64,000 bases of DNA, taken from contig JACDOX010000061.1 in NCBI GenBank assembly GCA_014549065.1, positions 2,222,279 to 2,286,278 of the forward strand, in the 5' to 3' direction. Below are positions 26,901 through 39,042 of the stretch, piece after piece. Below the pieces are notes generated by a model, which worked only from the letters and a program-made list of their open reading frames with translations, searched no databases and was not told the DNA's origin. The position numbers and the translations under genes were made by a program. The DNA comes from Cardinalis cardinalis. Taxonomy: Eukaryota > Chordata > Aves > Passeriformes > Cardinalidae. Position 1 is the stretch's first letter. Each line of letters starts with the position of its first letter.

Positions 26901-29900
26901 AGGTAGCCAAGATCATCACTACAAGGTTTTGAAAGAAAAGGACAAGTATGCAAACTTGCTTGCACTCACCATTTTTATCATCTTCTCAAACTGAAGAAAT
27001 TTATTCACCAATGTTCATGAATTTTAATGGAGCTCAGCTCTGGCAACACTGAATAAAGGAAATACTGTCCTTGCTTTGTGAGTTAAAGAATAAACAATTC
27101 TTGTGTGGTGTGGTGGTTCCCAGGGAGGCCGACCATCTGGATAGACTTAAAGTGGCCTGAACGACCTGCTGAGGATCAGTGAGGTGCAAAGCTGACCTGG
27201 CCACAATTCTGTTGAGTGCTCCTTGGCTATAATTCAATACAAGGTTCTATCTCCTCTCAATGCATGGGTCACATCCTCAAGACTGCTCTGATGATTGATA
27301 CAGACATCTGTCAGCATCNACTGCCTGAATGCCTGACAGGAAAAGTCAATACTCACAACCATGAAATCACACAGAAATGACAAAGAGAGCANAACATATT
27401 TCTTATGCAAGGTGAGATTTCACACCTCTGCTAATCCTTCAGAACCATTTGCATTGGATTTTTTCATTGCCTCATGAAGACATGGGTTTGATAAGAGGTG
27501 TGAAGTAGACAGTTTAACACTGCTGTTAGTGACAAAGCAACTTTGTCTCTGTCTTGCTTGAAATTGGCCTTTGAAAGTCTCCAATAAAGAGAAGAATGGA
27601 AAATTNGCAAATATTCATTAATGGTACCCCAGTGGAATTTTGGTTCTGTCTTCTTCTCCCCCTTTCTACGAAAGTATTAGTCAATTCAAACACAGTATTC
27701 ACATTTGATCTACACATGATGTGCTGGGCAATTTGAAACAGTTTAATCTTCAGATGGAGGTACACAAATATGTGCCACTGGTGACTTGCTTTATTTGCCC
27801 CATAACTGCAATCCAAATGCTTCAATTTGAATATCTCCTTCCACAGAGGAAAAGAGTCAAAGCTGCAGGATGACAAGACAATTTTTCCACTCAGTAGGCA
27901 TTAAACAATAATACACAACTTTAGATGCCTTTAGCCAAGATGGAGTTTGCTGATTGAGTTGGTGTAGATGGCAAAGNGAGGACTGGAATTTTAAACCAAA
28001 GTTTCCCCTTTGCTGAAGGGAAGCAAATTTTGTGTGAAACCTGTTTTGGATGGTTCTTGCAGAAAACATCACATGTTATTATTTGGACATGAACCCACAC
28101 GTTAAACGCTCATCTTTCCATGCNGTGCACAAAAGAAAAGCTCCAGTCTTATAAATTTATACCCTTCTAAATCCCAGAACCAAGACNGCTCTACACAACA
28201 CAAAGTATAAAATACCTCACCCAGGTTCACCCAGGCACAGATCTGCTTCCCAAATAGGGGTGTAGACAGAGATATTACAAGATGCTGTGTGAACATTTCA
28301 GGAGGGAAAACTCATGAAATCCCCAGAAGTCCAACGCCAGGGGATGTGTGTGGGGGCAGCTGCATCCCTTATTTTATGTCAGAGGAGAAAATCTGAGCAG
28401 GCAGCACAAGCAAAGCTGTGGGAGCATGGAGTGCACACACTGTTGTGAGTTATGAATACCAAAGTAAGAGAAGGGCAAGTGCCAGTTTGAGTCACCAACT
28501 CATTCACACATCTTTGGGTAGAGGTATAGCAAAGGAACCAAAGNATTTTGGTATTTTTTATCTTTATCTTTAAAAAGAAACCCAATCAGATTAAGGAAAT
28601 ATNCCACCAGATAATCAAAAGGTTACTTGACAATAACTTCAATTCTCACTCAGGCACACTAGTCATTCCCAGTCCTCCAGGAATCTGCTGTATTGCTCTT
28701 TGGAGAGTTCCCAGAGCCCCAGCACACGAATGGAAGGTGGTTAAGTTACACAAAAATCTCTGCAGTGTTGCTTAGGAGCCAATCTTTGGAGTCTATAATG
28801 AAAATCAACATCTGTGCATTCCAGAGACTTTGAACTTCAGGTGTTTCACACTTCCTGCTACTCAATTTATGGAAAATGCAAATGAAAGTAAAGCAGATAA
28901 ATGTTCTTTAACAACAGGAGGGGTTTGTTGTGTTTGAAATTGCATTGTTCTGAGGGAGCGGATTAATTTAGCCACTACCCAGGATACCAAAGGTTATGCT
29001 TAGAGTGGAGACAAAACAGAACCTGCACATATTTTGATAAGGTTACATCATCAGGACAGCAACAATAAAACCAGCTTGCCATTTCTGTGCAGACCAGTTT
29101 TCAAGCAGGAGGTGTCTTGTACTCCCCGTTAATAATGAATCAGGCTGAATGACATCTGAAATGGCAAATAATTTCCCCAGGAGATGCAGCTGCAATCTTA
29201 GTATTTTCTGTTCTTGCTCTCAATCTGATTTCTCTTATCCACAGTATGAGGCAGCTGAGTATAATGCAGGAAACATTATCAGCAACAATGCTACAATTAA
29301 TGCTGAAAGAAAATGAATATTTGTCTACAGAAGAATAGATTTTAGAATACCTAAGGGAACTACTGTACTTTGAAAATAAAGCCATTTTGTGTGTTTACTG
29401 AAATGCACTCATATTTCTGTGGTTACACTCTGCCTAGTTAACCATACCAAGGTAATAAGTGCATAGGCAGTTTTTACTGTCCTGTATTAAAGCTGTTTAC
29501 TGAATGCTAAGTAGTTGAAGTCTATTCAGAAAACAGTCTCTTTTGGCTGTAATCCATCTACATGTTTCCACACCTCACTTCTTCCATTATTAAGTCCAAG
29601 AACTAGAAAGGTCATGACCATTTCTCTCTGGTTCAGAGCTGCAACTGCAGAGGACACGAGTCCTACAGCAGCAATACTGAAATCATGGAAATTGAGTTTT
29701 GTGTTGTGTTATTGGTGAATGTGGAGGTGGACAGACATGGTGGTTTCCCATCTTTTCTATCTCAGGGTGCCTTCTTTTCCAGTACTTAAATTCCAGGAAG
29801 TCTAACAAGTGTCCTATTCAGCTCTCTGCTGAGATGGGATAAAGAAACAGATGCTGTCAGAACATCCAAGCCAGCAACCAAGGCCCAAACTGAAAGGTGC

Positions 29901-31831
29901 TATTAATAGAGAGAAATAAGCAACTAGACTTCAAACAGCCCTGGGCACAATAAGGCTTTAGAATAATCTAATGCCCCCTTGACCATCTGCATATCATCAA
30001 TCAGGTCATCCAAGAAAAAGATCTATAAATAACCAATGTTACCAACTCTGAAAAGGCTTTTGATACAACCCTTCCTAAGTGCCAATGGCCACATTCAGAC
30101 CACCTTACTTGTGAGCACAAGAGTCACTTGTCCCTACAAAGCACTTGGTTGGTCAAAAATCTTTCATGCTTGCATCGTCTGAACAGCACAAACAAAAACT
30201 ACAGTGAGCCAGCTGCAGTCCCTCACCAGGAGCTGTGAGCACCAGTGAAAGAGCCCAGGTTTTCCCCAGAAGGTCCATGTTTCTGTCCAGAGAGAGGTAA
30301 CTCACCCCACATGGCTCACTTACAGTATAGTCACTTAGTTTCCTGTCTTTCTTCTTAATTTGCTGTATCAGGACTTATCATTTAATTGATACCAGACCAA
30401 AAAAAAAAAAAAAAGTCGAAATGCTCCAGGGAGCAGCCCCTCAAAATCTGGAGGATGGCTCTGAAGCAAGTGCTAACACAAAATAATGACAATGCTCAGT
30501 TTGAGTTCAGTGAGTTCTTGGAATGATCCCTGTCATCCAAAGCAAAAATTCAGTCTGAGCCCTCAGATCCAGCATCTCCTGTGCCTGACAGGAGCACTGG
30601 GGATCCAAATCTCTCTGTGATCTTACTCCCCAAACCTACAGACCTGCAGGAGATGTGGGTCCTGTGCTGACAGTCTGAGAACTGCCCAAGACCCTGNAGT
30701 ACAAGAACATGAGCAAAATCTCCTCTGACATTCCTAAGGAGGTCTTTAATAATGTAGCCCTCAGGTTAAATAAATATCTTTGATCAACAGGGCATAGTTA
30801 TTTATTATTCATTTACTTCTATGCAAGAAATACAGGTCACCCACTCAACCAGGCACTGTCACATTCATTTTTAACTCAACTGGAGATAAGTCTTTTTTTA
30901 TTAGAAATGATCATAATCCCATTGGCTTCAATAGAGTTTCATGAGCTAAAGTCATCAGCTAATCCATATCATAGTTACTAACTGATGATCCTTCCCAAGC
31001 AATTAAAGCTGTGTCCCTCAGATGACATATGGTTTCCCTCAAAGAATTCCACATGAAGGATCAGTGACTCCTCAAAGTGTTATGTGAAGATAATGAAAAT
31101 CTGAAAATGTACTTGTTATAAATAATTATTTTGGCTTAAATGCTTTTAGCAAAGCCTAAACACATTCTGTATTTATTCACTATTTAATTTTTTTTCAGTC
31201 ACAATCACCACCCTGATTTCAGTTGATTTCAATGGATTTATTCTGGTCCTCCTGGGTGCTNCACCTAAGGATTTCCTCCACAAAGTCAGCTCTACTTTAG
31301 TGGATAGCTGATACAGTTTTCTTTTTTATTTTCTGTAGGTTTCTTTTTTATCTTCGTGAGCTATAATAATAATGAAACTACTTAATGCTTGTATTGTTTT
31401 CCAAAGACCACTTTTCGCTGAAGTAAGTGTGGGGACAGATTTTTTTTTCATGAAATAATAGTGTTTACCACTAAAAATATTTAATCATAATTACATTAAG
31501 AAACGTACATAAGAGCTAAGTAATAAAATAAAATTAGTTGGAGAACACAAAGGCGGGAAAAAGACAGAAAGGATTAAGTAGAGTCATATAAGGAATAGAT
31601 TCTATTTAATGAAAATTTCCACAGTGTTCAACATTTTTATTATGGTTAATAGCACTGTGCTTCATTTTTGTCTGCAGTAATTGTGTATCCTTAATGAATG
31701 GGCACTCTTATTTCCCCATTGAGCACTGACAGAAATTAATAAACCTAATTCTGTAGGTTTAAGTTTAATTCTAGTGAAATATATAAAGCAGTTACATTTT
31801 CACTTAGCTACTAACTGGAATAGAAATGGGT
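23961..31831. other. Unique non-coding DNA, no gene seen
   Basis: Frames up to 116 codons (27526-27876, minus) resemble nothing known. A15 lies at 24338-24352 and A16 at 30399-30414. The interval 28604-30696 has no n, the longest such stretch I noticed. Short strings near 30931 and 31221 recall the centre of the palindromic amniote repeats but lack arms. A very AT-rich area at 31320-31760 has TAAT-rich motifs but no clear structure. Confidence 0.55.
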
Positions 31832-31852
31832 TTAAGCTTTTCAGAAGCTTAA
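31832..31852. repeat. 8-bp perfect hairpin
   Basis: TTAAGCTT and AAGCTTAA flank the 5-base loop TTCAG. Each arm contains a HindIII-type palindrome. It is a short structure of uncertain meaning. Confidence 0.85.
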
Positions 31853-32895
31853 TAGGGAACAAATTGGGTTTTCTTTTATTTCTTTTTTTTTTCTCCTTCA
31901 GTACTNGGGTCTATTTTCATTGCTGTGTGCAAGAAAGGACATGTCATGGCTGGTGAGGCTGAACTAAGACTACAGTGAGAGTTATTAATTTATTTTTTTT
32001 AGTATGATTACTAGACTTAGCCCTTTGTGCCAGCCTTGCTGTTAATGATTGGTAAGGACCATCTCCTTGGTTTACATTTTGATAGAGATCACAAGCAATA
32101 GGAGACTTCAGACTGCCTTCTAGAAAGCCCAGCACTCATAGCACTCTGGAGTTCAAGATTTCAGGTTCACTCCTGGTCATGCAAGGTAGCAAACACAGAA
32201 ATAAANTGGAGCTGAGAAAAAAAATGGGTGATACTGGATATAATGATCAATGCCATCTTTCCTGAAAAAGGAAGGGAGCAACCTGCCTTGTCCCAAATTT
32301 TGAAAGAAATAAGAGTCCATTCTTGAATGTTCTGTGCTGGGTGCACACAGACACACCACCCAAACCAAACCCACNAATCTCCCCAGCACAGCACCCAGCC
32401 ACGGGCCGGGCACAGGGGACACTTTCCCCACCACATACAAGCTCCACTGAAGCCCTCCCTGGCAGAGGGGTGGGTTTAACAGTTCAGCACTGGAGGGGGC
32501 TTGCAGGAAGGNGAATAACTCAACAGCACAATCTGGAATTTCAGGCAGAATTGGACCATTAGACTCTGAGGTGCAGCGCTCCGCCGCTGCCGAGACCCGA
32601 GCAGGGAAAGGAACGTGGGCCTTGTTTCTTTTTGGAATTAGCAGGTTTTAAGAGAAACTCCAGGTGCTGAAGGGAGCCATTTCAAGAGGCACTGCCGAGT
32701 GCCTGAAGGACTTGGCATGTTCACTTTTNAAAGAACCAATATTGTGACCACAGGTGGGCAATAGTGAGACAATCACTTTCTAAAATACATCATTTTAAAA
32801 ACAAGAATAGAAACATCAGTCTGGCACCATGACAGAAGTGTTCTTTGGGGAATAATTATATGGATTCTTCGTATCCTATAGTTTCATTTTAGCAT
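31853..32895. other. Non-coding DNA around a CpG cluster
   Basis: Three overlapping minus-strand frames at 32167-32447 are all open, which reflects low stop density in a C/A-rich plus strand, not coding. Apart from the CpG cluster annotated separately, nothing is recognised. Confidence 0.5.
32577..32615. other. Small CpG cluster
   Basis: Six CpG dinucleotides (32577, 32582, 32585, 32591, 32598, 32614) fall within about 40 bases, in a window where CpG is scarce. The core reads GCGCTCCGCCGCTGCCGAG. It is far too small for a CpG island. It could be a regulatory element protected from methylation, a short non-coding RNA promoter, or chance. Confidence 0.5.
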
Positions 32896-32955
32896 GGGCC
32901 AAATCCCCAGCTGGTTTAGATCAGCAGCTGATTTACTCCAGCTAAAATCCTGGCC
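32896..32955. mobile_element. Imperfect palindrome, relic of a GGCC-ended MITE
   Basis: The left arm GGGCCAAATCCCCAGCTGG continues as TTTAGATCAGC. The right arm AGCTGATTTACTCCAGCT continues as AAAATCCTGGCC. The arms are reverse complements with several mismatches, and the ends are GGCC. I remember intact copies of such repeats from reptile and bird DNA with a longer central part containing TTGAAGTCAATGG; here the centre appears to have been deleted. There is no coding capacity, and target duplications are not visible. Confidence 0.6.
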
Positions 32956-33179
32956 TGGTATTTCATTTCTGTTATTACCTTATCTTTTACAGTCCCCACT
33001 GTCCTAATTTATCATCTGTGTTAGAAATCGCAGGAGCACAGTAAGGGGTAACCACAAACAAAGGAGCAAAGACAGGGAAAACCTAAGATTAGAGCAAAGC
33101 CACGTCATGGGCTCCTCTGTGCCCCCATCCATCCATTTTGCTTGATCATGGGACTGAAATACAGTCAAATCCTCCATAA

Positions 33180-33460
33180 AGATGTGGAGGCAGAGGAGGC
33201 GGTGAGACGACAGCCAGAGGCAGGAATCAGCCAGGAGAAGGTGTTTGAAGTCATTACAGGAGAAGACGTAGGAGGGGAAGAGGAGAGAAGATGAAGGTGG
33301 TGGTGGAGGAGGCTGGGCTGTGCAGAGGGGGCAGCAGGAAGGACAGAACTGCTGCAGGGGTCGGCACTTTGGGGGATCTGGAGGACAAAGGGTGAGGGAG
33401 GGGATGGTCAAAAANCTTCAGATTTCAGTGCTGGGCAAGAAGGGCAGAAGGGAGGCATGG
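33180..33460 (+). repeat. Purine-rich (GGA/GAA) strand-asymmetric tract
   Basis: The plus strand is dominated by GGAGG, GAGGAG, GGTGGTGGTGG and GGGAGGGG strings with few pyrimidine runs. Such polypurine tracts can form triplex or other unusual structures, and they suppress stop codons on the opposite strand. Confidence 0.6.
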
Positions 33461-34587
33461 GCAGGGTCAGCCTGGGAACTGGGCAGGTCCTCTGTTCCTG
33501 CTCTCACTTTGAGTTTGACAAGATGTACCAGCCCAAGTGGGAACCCAGAGCAAGGCCCCATAACCCTGGGTGAGCAAAGAAAAGCACTGCAAAAAATAAA
33601 GAGCAACTTATAGGGCTTGATCCTTCCCTTGAGACTGCAGCACATGGAGCTGGAACAGACTGAATTCAGGAGGAGTTGTTCCAGAGAGAAATGAAGTAAT
33701 ATCCTATTGCACATCTTCCCAAAAGCAGGCTTTTCCCATGCACCCCCTTCCCAGGAAAGGGCAGCTGCAAAGCCTGCCCTGAGCTGGCTCTGCCAGTTTC
33801 TCTCTGTTCTGGAAGCCTCCAAGGTTTTGGAGTTAAATATTTTGAGAGAGATTAGTGTTGAAAAGAAACAAACACTTACTAAGCAGCAACAGGTAACACC
33901 CTGCAAGGCAGCAGACTAATTTCTTAAAGCCATGTGCCTGGTGCCTCCTCCTCTTCCTCACACAGCCCCTCTCTCACAGGGCTTTGCTGCTCATGGGAAT
34001 GAGAGGAAGAAGGCAGGCAATTCAGGAGCTCTCCACACAGACACCGAGGGCTGCCTGGTACCCCCCTGGGGTGAAATAATGTGGTTTGAACACTGACTAG
34101 TCAAGATCCTGGGCCCAGGAAGGGCCTGTGCTAAGATCCAAACCTCTGCAAATGGCCACCAGCACTGNAGTGAGGGCTGAAGGGAAATGTCAGGTTTTTA
34201 GCCACAGACTCCACTTCAAGGATGTGCCTCTCAGTCTGGAGGAAAGCGTTCTAACCATGAAAAAGCTGAGTAGCAAGAATTGGTAACAACTTTCTCATGA
34301 AAACAATGTAGAAAACAATTTAGTCTTCCCAAAGAGTACCTGCCTGTTGTCTGCAGTCTAGAGGAAAACATTTTAGGTTTTAGGCATAATTTTTTTCAGA
34401 TGTTTTCANACCATGATGATTTAATTATTTTCCTCTGATCAGCTAAATAGCTATTTGGTTGATGACAGATAGCTAACAGCTTCACTATAATAATCCATAT
34501 ATTAAAGTTGAGGTTACATCCTTTGCTTAGTCAAAGAAATGCATTTTTCTGACCTGGTTCCCATTACTGCTCCCATTAGTAGCAAAC

Positions 34588-34613
34588 TAATAAAGATGCC
34601 TAATAAAGATGCC
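34588..34613. repeat. 13-bp perfect tandem duplication
   Basis: TAATAAAGATGCC occurs twice in direct succession without mismatch. Confidence 0.9.
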
Positions 34614-35583
34614 CTGCTGTACCAGCCACCCTGTTAAGTAACCAGAGTTGGATTTCCACTCATTTTTCCTATGGAAGACTAGCAGAATATACCTCTGCTG
34701 TTTGCCTAATTTACAGGGGTCCCAGAGGACACNCAAATGTTTAATTTGGAGAGCATATGCATACAAATTATTAATATAAACTGAACTTTCATACTTGAAT
34801 TTTATATTTTTACTTAAGTGTCCTATGTTTCATGCTTTTCTTTAAAAACCATAAACTTAGTGGGCCATATTCTAATTAGAGGGCTGAAGGAACAGCACAG
34901 GTGCAATGGAGACTGGATCTACCAGCTGAAATTCAAGTTTGTGCACTGTGATTGATTTGCCGCCACTGACAGGACCTGACAAAGAAAACACTGGATCCTG
35001 TTCCAGAGCTGCACCTCCTAAAGATGTGTGCAATTATATGAAATTAATATCTCTTCATTTCTTTGGACAAAACTGCAGTTTCCCCAAGGCTCTATTTCAA
35101 TCCATGTCCTACACATTTCCCAAGCAATGGAATATTGACATGCAAATCTGACAGGCGTACTCCTCAGTGTGCCACATTTACAACCTGCCCCTGCACATTG
35201 CAGATCAAATTCCACCACCTAATATACAATTTTAGCCCTTGTGATTACACCAACACCCACAGGAGATGCAGCTCTCCTGCAGCCACAATGCTCTCTCAAG
35301 AATGGACTGCCTGCTCCAGACACAGCAGGGGAAATGGTGCATCACCACCTTCCCTCCTGAATTTTTGAATCAAGTTTATTTGTAGCAAAACTCTGAGGCC
35401 TGTGTGTCAGCAGTGCTGTAAAGCTGTAGAGGATCATATTCCTGAGCCAACAATCCCCAGCACTGGTGATCCAAGTGAAATGGAGGGACCTGAGTATAAG
35501 GAGAAGCAATGTCTGACTGCAAACACATAAAATGTCCTGAGAATTACAGAGGGGGGGTCAAAAGTATTCCAGAAAAGTAAAAC

Positions 35584-35670
35584 AAGGAGGAGGAGGAGGC
35601 AGGGAAGGTGAAAGAAAACAAAACAAAACAAACAAACAAAATCAAAAACACACCAAAAAAAATAAAAGGA
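35584..35670. repeat. (AGG)n then A-rich CAAA simple repeat
   Basis: Five AGG units (35584-35599) are followed by a GAAGGTGAAAG spacer and then AAAACAAAACAAAACAAACAAACAAA-type sequence up to about 35670. It may be the tail of an otherwise unrecognisable retroposon, but no body was identified. Confidence 0.7.
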
Positions 35671-36179
35671 GGGAAATGAGAAAAGAAAATTGTCTCAAGT
35701 CACTACAGAGAATTAGTCCATTAAGATAATGACTGCATTACAGGAAACCTTATTTGTTCTCACATNTCTGCTGCTGAAGGAACAGCTCATTCTCCACTGC
35801 AGCATCATCTCATTGACCAAGGCAGCAACAGAAAACTCAAGAGCTCAGCCTGAGCCTCGCCCAGAACTCTTTATACAGAATAATAACTGAGAGCAGAAGG
35901 ATGAACATGGGCTACNCTGGTTGAGCCCTGAAAGGTGAAAGAAATGTTTCAGCTGTTTTCCTCCCCCATATGTGCTACAAGCCACAAACTATGTAAGCCA
36001 CAAGCACCATGGGATCCAGACTCTGGAATCCTAGATGATTACATTTATTCTGGTTTTTGGACCTTTTGTTTTAATTTTTTTGCTCATTAAATGTAAATAG
36101 AAATTGATGTTTAACTCCCAGAGCACTTGAGGACATGTCATGAAGACTATAGTCTGCTACTCTTCCCAGAACATATTTC

Positions 36180-36650
36180 AAGGAGGGAATAAAATAATCA
36201 ATGAGGCAGCATGACATGAGACAGTCTGGAGGCCCCACATTTGGTTTAGTGTTCATGACAACAATAATTAGCCAGGATTAATCATCATAATGGTTTTTAA
36301 AATTTAACTTGAGAGTGGAAAGCAGTTAGCTCAGGAATTTTGCCACCAGAATTTTAGCCCCAGTGCCGTCCACAATGATTGCACTAAAAGCCACAACTCT
36401 TTTATTAATCTTCAATGGTTTAAATAAAATAAGCGGGTGGGACACACTAATGATTCATAAGAGATCAGTATCACTACAACCCATATATATTTGTTATCCA
36501 TAGCATTTTCCAATGGAAGTCACACATTGCCAAGGAGATTAAACCTTGCTTTCACCCGTACCAGCAAACGTGCTTCAAAACAGAACCTTGGCAAATACAT
36601 CCCTGGCTGTACTAATCCCGATTAAGAGAGATTTTGAAATTTCTCATAAC
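36180..36650. promoter_or_regulatory. Candidate enhancer, OTX/PITX and SOX-like sites
   Basis: Visible motifs are TAATTA (36265-36270), the palindromic bicoid-type GGATTAATC (36275-36283), ACAATG (36372-36377), TTATTAATC (36402-36410) and TAATCCCGATTA (from 36613). Long runs contain no simple repeat or transposon, and CpGs persist in CACCCGTACC and AAACGTGC. The motif set would suit an enhancer bound by OTX/PITX-class homeodomain and SOX factors. This is inferred from sequence alone. Confidence 0.36.
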
Positions 36651-37168
36651 TGATAANCTGAGAATCAAAGACATGCACGTACCTGAAAAGAAAACTAAAT
36701 TTGATTACTCCAGCCATAGATAAGGTCTTTACTCTGCACCATGAAAGCCAGTGGGAACCCTGCTTGTCATCAATGAATGCAGGATGAAGAAGTTAATAAG
36801 TAAGANTCAAAGTGAGAAAGGCAATGCTCAATTTTACTGAAATCAGGATTGCTCAAAAGCTTGAAATGTCATACAGGAAACTAAAGATGAATATGGAAAG
36901 GAATGCCTTGGACAACAAAATGCACACAGATTCATCCTGATCCCAACAGAGTTCAGAAAACAAAATTTAAGCTGTTTTTCACAAGAGTGAAATATTCCTA
37001 GAAAATACATCATGCTCATGTCTCAGGTAGTCACCACAGCAGCAGGGCATATCCTCCTCTCACTTCTCCTGGGATGAGCAGGAGTAACAACAGNGTTATA
37101 TATCATTATAAAGGTTATATATGACAGATTTAGGCAAGATCACAACCAGGCCCACAGAAGATTTGCTG

Positions 37169-37192
37169 AACTGATGGTCAAACTGATGGTCA
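37169..37192. repeat. 12-bp perfect tandem duplication
   Basis: AACTGATGGTCA is repeated twice head to tail without mismatch. Confidence 0.9.
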
Positions 37193-39032
37193 GCTCTTTA
37201 AGTGATTATGGATAGCAGCAACTTTTACTTCTAGGGGAAATTACCGCTTTGGACAAGCACAAACCATAATACAAGTACATAATCCACACACAAGATATTT
37301 ATCCAATCATTAATATAAGAAAGATTTTAGTATCAAAAGGAGTTAAATGCTCTNATGGCTTCATGCTGAAGCCTGGCCCCCATGGATATGGGATATGGAA
37401 GNGCTGTGTAGTTCAACAGATAGAAATGGCATTTCCAGCTACGGCTCCTGAGCTGATCACAGTGTGCAACAGGCACAGACCAAATCAGAAGCCACTTTTA
37501 ATTCATCATCTGAGTACAAATGATTATGAAAAGTGTCAGAACTATTCTACCAGTTTTAATGACATAGATTCCACACTAGAAAACCAACAAATGCAGGATG
37601 AAAAAATAGCAAAAATGAGCATTTCTTTGANCAGACAGGGCAAAAGAAACAGTGTTGGANAATCCTTTGCCAAGTGACCTGAATNAGGAAGAACAGATGT
37701 CTGAGGATCTCCAGCTCCNTAATTTCAATTTTAAGGCAGTACTTCAAATTTTACTCTATTTCTAATATTTAGCTTGGTTTCAGACAGTCAAATCAAATCT
37801 TGAAAAACATTCTGCTTTTTTTCTACTATGTATCTATTGATGTTAAAAAGAAATTTTAAAAATAATCAAAGAACTGATTGTTCATGTGACAGATTAATTC
37901 CCGGGGGAACATTTAGGTTTCCCAACATAAGAAACAAAAGTACCCCTCACACATTTCCAGGAACAAATAGCAAAGTGACAGCTGAGATTTGTTCCTGTGA
38001 ACCTTCATGGCTGCACTGTCAACAGAGCCCAGGTGTAGCCCATATGAGCTGAGAAAACCAGGATTCTTGGGAGCACAGTCCTATTTCCATGTGCACAATA
38101 CATCCATGCCAAGGTGCACTTGAGCATCTGGANTTCACCACTCTGTCTGGACTGGATTTTAGCTAATATCTGAGAGATTGATGCTGCCAGGTAGCTACCA
38201 CTCTAAAGCTGCTCTCGTAGGTTCTGCAGGATTTGTAAACCACCAAAACACACAGCCATGCAGCACCAGTGACTCATTTAAGAGGCTTTAGTGATAAAAG
38301 CAAGGCTGCNCAGCTGCACATTATAAGAGGTAAAGATGAGACAGGCTCTCCAGNCAATGATTTTGGAGATCCTTTCATTTGTACAGCTCAGGGAATGTCT
38401 GGAACAGAAGATACTGTAAGGAGCAGGATTTGCAGTGTGGATCACTGACATCTATGGGACCAGACCAGCACTGCCCAACTNCTTAAGTCTCCTGGTCCAA
38501 GTGGTGGTTTCACATTTAATAATTCCCACAAGACTTTTTCTCCTTGAACATCTTCAGCTGCTGCATGAATACAGAAGTTGCTGCTTTGAACTGAACAGCA
38601 GAGTATGTCCTGAGACCATCACAAGAGGCTGTGAACACAAACCTCTCATAGGATCCACAGTGCCAGGGCACTCTCCTTCAGCCCAGAACAAGTGGTCCCA
38701 CTCCTCCTCACCACAACCTCCCTTTATATCCTGCCACCAGCTCTGCAATTTATTAAAGCAGAAGAAACATCCAAGCCTTCTCTAGCCAAGGACTACAATG
38801 CATAAGAAGGAAAGTTATGGGGTGTAATTTAAACTTATTTTAAACAACAGTCTTCCAGGTGTAAAACCAGCTGTTTGTTCTAACACTGAAAGTCACTTAC
38901 ATTAGATTAAACAAATAGTCAAGATCAACTATTACTAGGCANTTCAAGCCTGAGCAAGTAAACTCTTATTTAAGTGAATCACTGGGTCATTTTCATCAGT
39001 TAAGTGGCTTAGCCAGGAATGCCTGCCGTTCC

Positions 39033-39042
39033 TTTCGGTTTC
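39033..39042 (-). promoter_or_regulatory. ISRE-like site GAAACCGAAA
   Basis: On the minus strand the sequence GAAACCGAAA matches the core GAAANNGAAA recognised by interferon regulatory factors. It includes a CpG in CpG-poor DNA. There is no neighbouring promoter or gene, so relevance is unknown. Confidence 0.25.

Larger units (their letters stand above)
32956..36179. other. Non-coding DNA including purine-rich tract
   Basis: On the minus strand, 33906 down to 33004 is one reading frame interrupted only by a TGA at 33420-33418. Both sub-frames start at TTG, not ATG. The predicted residues are rich in Leu, Ser, Pro and Cys, as expected from a pyrimidine-rich strand that is poor in stop codons, and show no family resemblance. 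At 34861 the string GGGCCATATTCT may be a fragment of another palindromic amniote repeat. Confidence 0.5.

Noticed and set aside
30040..30085. AAGGCTTTTGATAC resembling the CR1 SKAFDT segment
   Set aside because: Flanking sequence does not continue the CR1 pattern in either direction.
33362..33408. Possible G-quadruplex in the purine tract
   Set aside because: Three close G-runs, but the fourth is separated by a loop of more than ten bases.
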